In this document: piece after piece, positions 5,731 to 5,732 of the stretch
Layout: every line of letters starts with the position of its first letter
Position numbering within the stretch: position 1 is the stretch's first letter
Origin: Erysipelotrichaceae bacterium
GTDB lineage: Bacteria > Bacillota_I > Bacilli_A > Erysipelotrichales > Erysipelotrichaceae
Assembly (NCBI GenBank): GCA_900754715.1
Contig: CAAEDX010000072.1
Coordinates: 1-5,732 of the forward strand
DNA length: 5,732 nucleotides
Direction: 5' to 3'
The notes under the pieces: generated by a model
Seen by the model: the letters and a program-made list of their open reading frames with translations, nothing else
The model's database searches: none
Told to the model about the DNA's origin: nothing
Program-made: the position numbers and the translations under genes

Positions 5731-5732
5731 AG

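Overview
The window looks like chromosomal DNA from a low-complexity, medium-G+C Bacillota (Firmicutes) bacterium. The evidence is strong AAGGAG-type Shine-Dalgarno sites, intrinsic terminators with U-tracts, extended -10 promoters, and a permease that reads like Bacillus PbuG. The G/C-rich third codon positions with AT-rich intergenic DNA would suit an Erysipelotrichia-like gut Firmicute, but that placement is inference only. Every gene I can support lies on the minus strand, so the window is described here from right to left, in the direction of transcription.

Right edge (5665-5732): the last codons of an off-window gene probably end at a TAG inside a Rho-independent terminator. Immediately after it, a consensus extended -10 (5647-5655) starts a three-gene operon. 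The genes are a GNAT acetyltransferase of the phosphinothricin/methionine-sulfoximine type (5042-5620), an FMN nitroreductase (4288-5040) and a beta-hydroxyacid dehydrogenase of the 3-hydroxyisobutyrate dehydrogenase family (3419-4291). They are joined by a 1-base gap and by a 4-base ATGA overlap, so they are almost certainly translated from one message, which ends at a hairpin at 3371-3398. All three are small-molecule modifying enzymes. Their shared substrate, if any, cannot be read from sequence.

Middle (3005-3418): a 414-base intergenic region without a convincing gene. It holds the operon terminator, two tandem promoter candidates with perfect palindromes over their -35 or -10 elements, and a roughly 130-base leader. 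The leader has a closing 8-bp helix and a perfect 10-bp hairpin, ahead of the purine permease gene. I see no purine-riboswitch core in it, so this leader is the most interesting candidate for something undescribed.

Left part (14-3004): an NCS2/AzgA-type purine permease (PbuG-like, 1667-3004) with its own terminator (1632-1660), then guaA for GMP synthase (14-1555) with its own promoter. The permease would bring in hypoxanthine or guanine and GuaA converts XMP to GMP, so the pair is a small purine-nucleotide supply cluster. The terminator and promoter between them show that they can be expressed separately. Apart from the leader, this is an ordinary housekeeping region with no phage, IS, CRISPR, tRNA or rRNA signal.
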